DNA of 5,528 nucleotides, taken from the NCBI GenBank assembly GCA_030672485.1, contig DAOVGH010000057.1, forward strand, positions 1-5,528, read 5' to 3'. Positions 5,155-5,528 of the stretch are shown piece by piece. Source of the stretch: Desulfobacterales bacterium (GTDB lineage Bacteria; Desulfobacterota; DSM-4660; Desulfatiglandales; B25-G16). Numbering within the stretch: position 1 is the first letter of the stretch; the number at the start of each line of letters is the position of its first letter. The translations under genes and the position numbers were made by a program. Under the pieces are notes generated by a model. The model was not told the DNA's origin, did no database searches, and saw only the letters and a list, made by a program, of their open reading frames with translations.

Positions 5155-5528
5155 TTGGAAAGAGCTGCCTTCACACTCTATCTAATCGCCCTTGTTTTGA
5201 GCCCCCTCCTTTTTGGAGCTGTCCACACCTATGCATACACCGTTGCGTCCCTGGGGGTACTCACTGGCAGTCTTTTGATAGTGAGGAAAAATATAGGAAA
5301 AGAGATCAAAAGTGGTGTGTACCAATTTCAATTCCCTGACACGGGCCTTAATTTTGCCTTTTTTACCCTCTTAATTTTCCTTGTTTTCCAGGTTATTCCG
5401 TTGCCTGCGTCTCTTTTGGGGTTTTTATCTCCTGAAGCCACGGTAGTCGGGCAGAAATCGCTGCCCGCCTCAAGCGCTCTCATCTCAGAAGGCCCTATCG
5501 AAAACTGGCTTTCTCTCTCACCCTACTA
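5155..5528 (+). CDS. O-antigen ligase/polymerase-like membrane protein, N-terminal part (cut by window edge)
   Basis: An open frame runs from TTG 5155 to the end of the window, 124 codons plus two bases. It is preceded by the in-frame stop TAA 5140-5142. TTG is the only ordinary start codon near the N-terminus, and AAGGA (5141-5145) lies nine bases before it. The protein opens with a hydrophobic segment (residues 4-21, ending at PLLFGAVHTYAY), has a second near 26-42, then a basic loop, and a third at about 70-90 containing FQVIPLPASLLGFLSP. The later WLSLSPY segment also fits. The VIPLP...SP and W-LSLSPY pattern is typical of the N-terminus of Wzy/WaaL-like proteins, which act on surface polysaccharide at the inner membrane. 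The catalytic periplasmic loop lies beyond the window, so ligase and polymerase cannot be told apart. It starts 22 bases after btuD with no terminator between, so it may be co-transcribed without sharing a function. Confidence 0.65.
   Translation, partial: MERAAFTLYLIALVLSPLLFGAVHTYAYTVASLGVLTGSLLIVRKNIGKEIKSGVYQFQFPDTGLNFAFFTLLIFLVFQVIPLPASLLGFLSPEATVVGQKSLPASSALISEGPIENWLSLSPY

Noticed and set aside
1..5528. CRISPR array, tRNA, rRNA, insertion sequence or attachment site
   Set aside because: No regularly spaced repeats, no cloverleaf-like sequence with a CCA-type acceptor end, no transposase frame and no long terminal inverted repeats were seen on either strand.

Overview
The window comes from a Gram-negative bacterium, probably a deltaproteobacterial (Desulfobacterota-like) or similar anaerobe. 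That placement is an inference. It rests on the start of an O-antigen ligase-like membrane protein at the right edge, a periplasmic-binding-protein transporter with a signal peptide, frequent AGG/AGA arginine and ATA isoleucine codons, and a short lysine-rich ribosomal protein S21. I cannot fix a species.

Every gene reads on the + strand. Bases 63-1457 encode an Fe-S cluster RNA m5U methyltransferase of the RlmD/RumA type. A textbook sigma-70 promoter (1474-1501) follows and drives rpsU (1636-1833) through a leader of about 127 nt. That leader holds a strong ribosome binding site, a ten-codon mini-ORF and a hairpin, whereas rpsU itself lacks a good ribosome binding site.

Bases 1834-2309 contain no protein gene. 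They hold a complete cobalamin riboswitch: an aptamer at about 1954-2161 with the B12 box at 2139-2154, then an antiterminator (2188-2224) and a competing intrinsic terminator (2216-2250). The riboswitch controls btuF (2310-3239), btuC (3226-4326) and btuD (4311-5132). These encode a periplasmic corrinoid-binding protein, a ten-helix type permease and an ATPase. The three genes overlap by 14 and 16 bases and form one translationally coupled operon. When corrinoid is abundant the RNA should terminate before btuF; when it is scarce the importer is made. No outer-membrane receptor (btuB) lies in the window.

The last 374 bases begin a hydrophobic protein that resembles the N-terminus of O-antigen ligase/polymerase family proteins and is cut by the window edge.

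Three points deserve a second look. A GC-rich, palindromic stretch of about 65 bases sits at the btuF/btuC junction and is translated as an odd BtuC N-terminal extension. The rpsU leader has an unusual layout. A long-range helix may be the piece that links the B12 aptamer to the terminator. Most of the window is an ordinary, recognisable neighbourhood, and I do not see a wholly new system in it.
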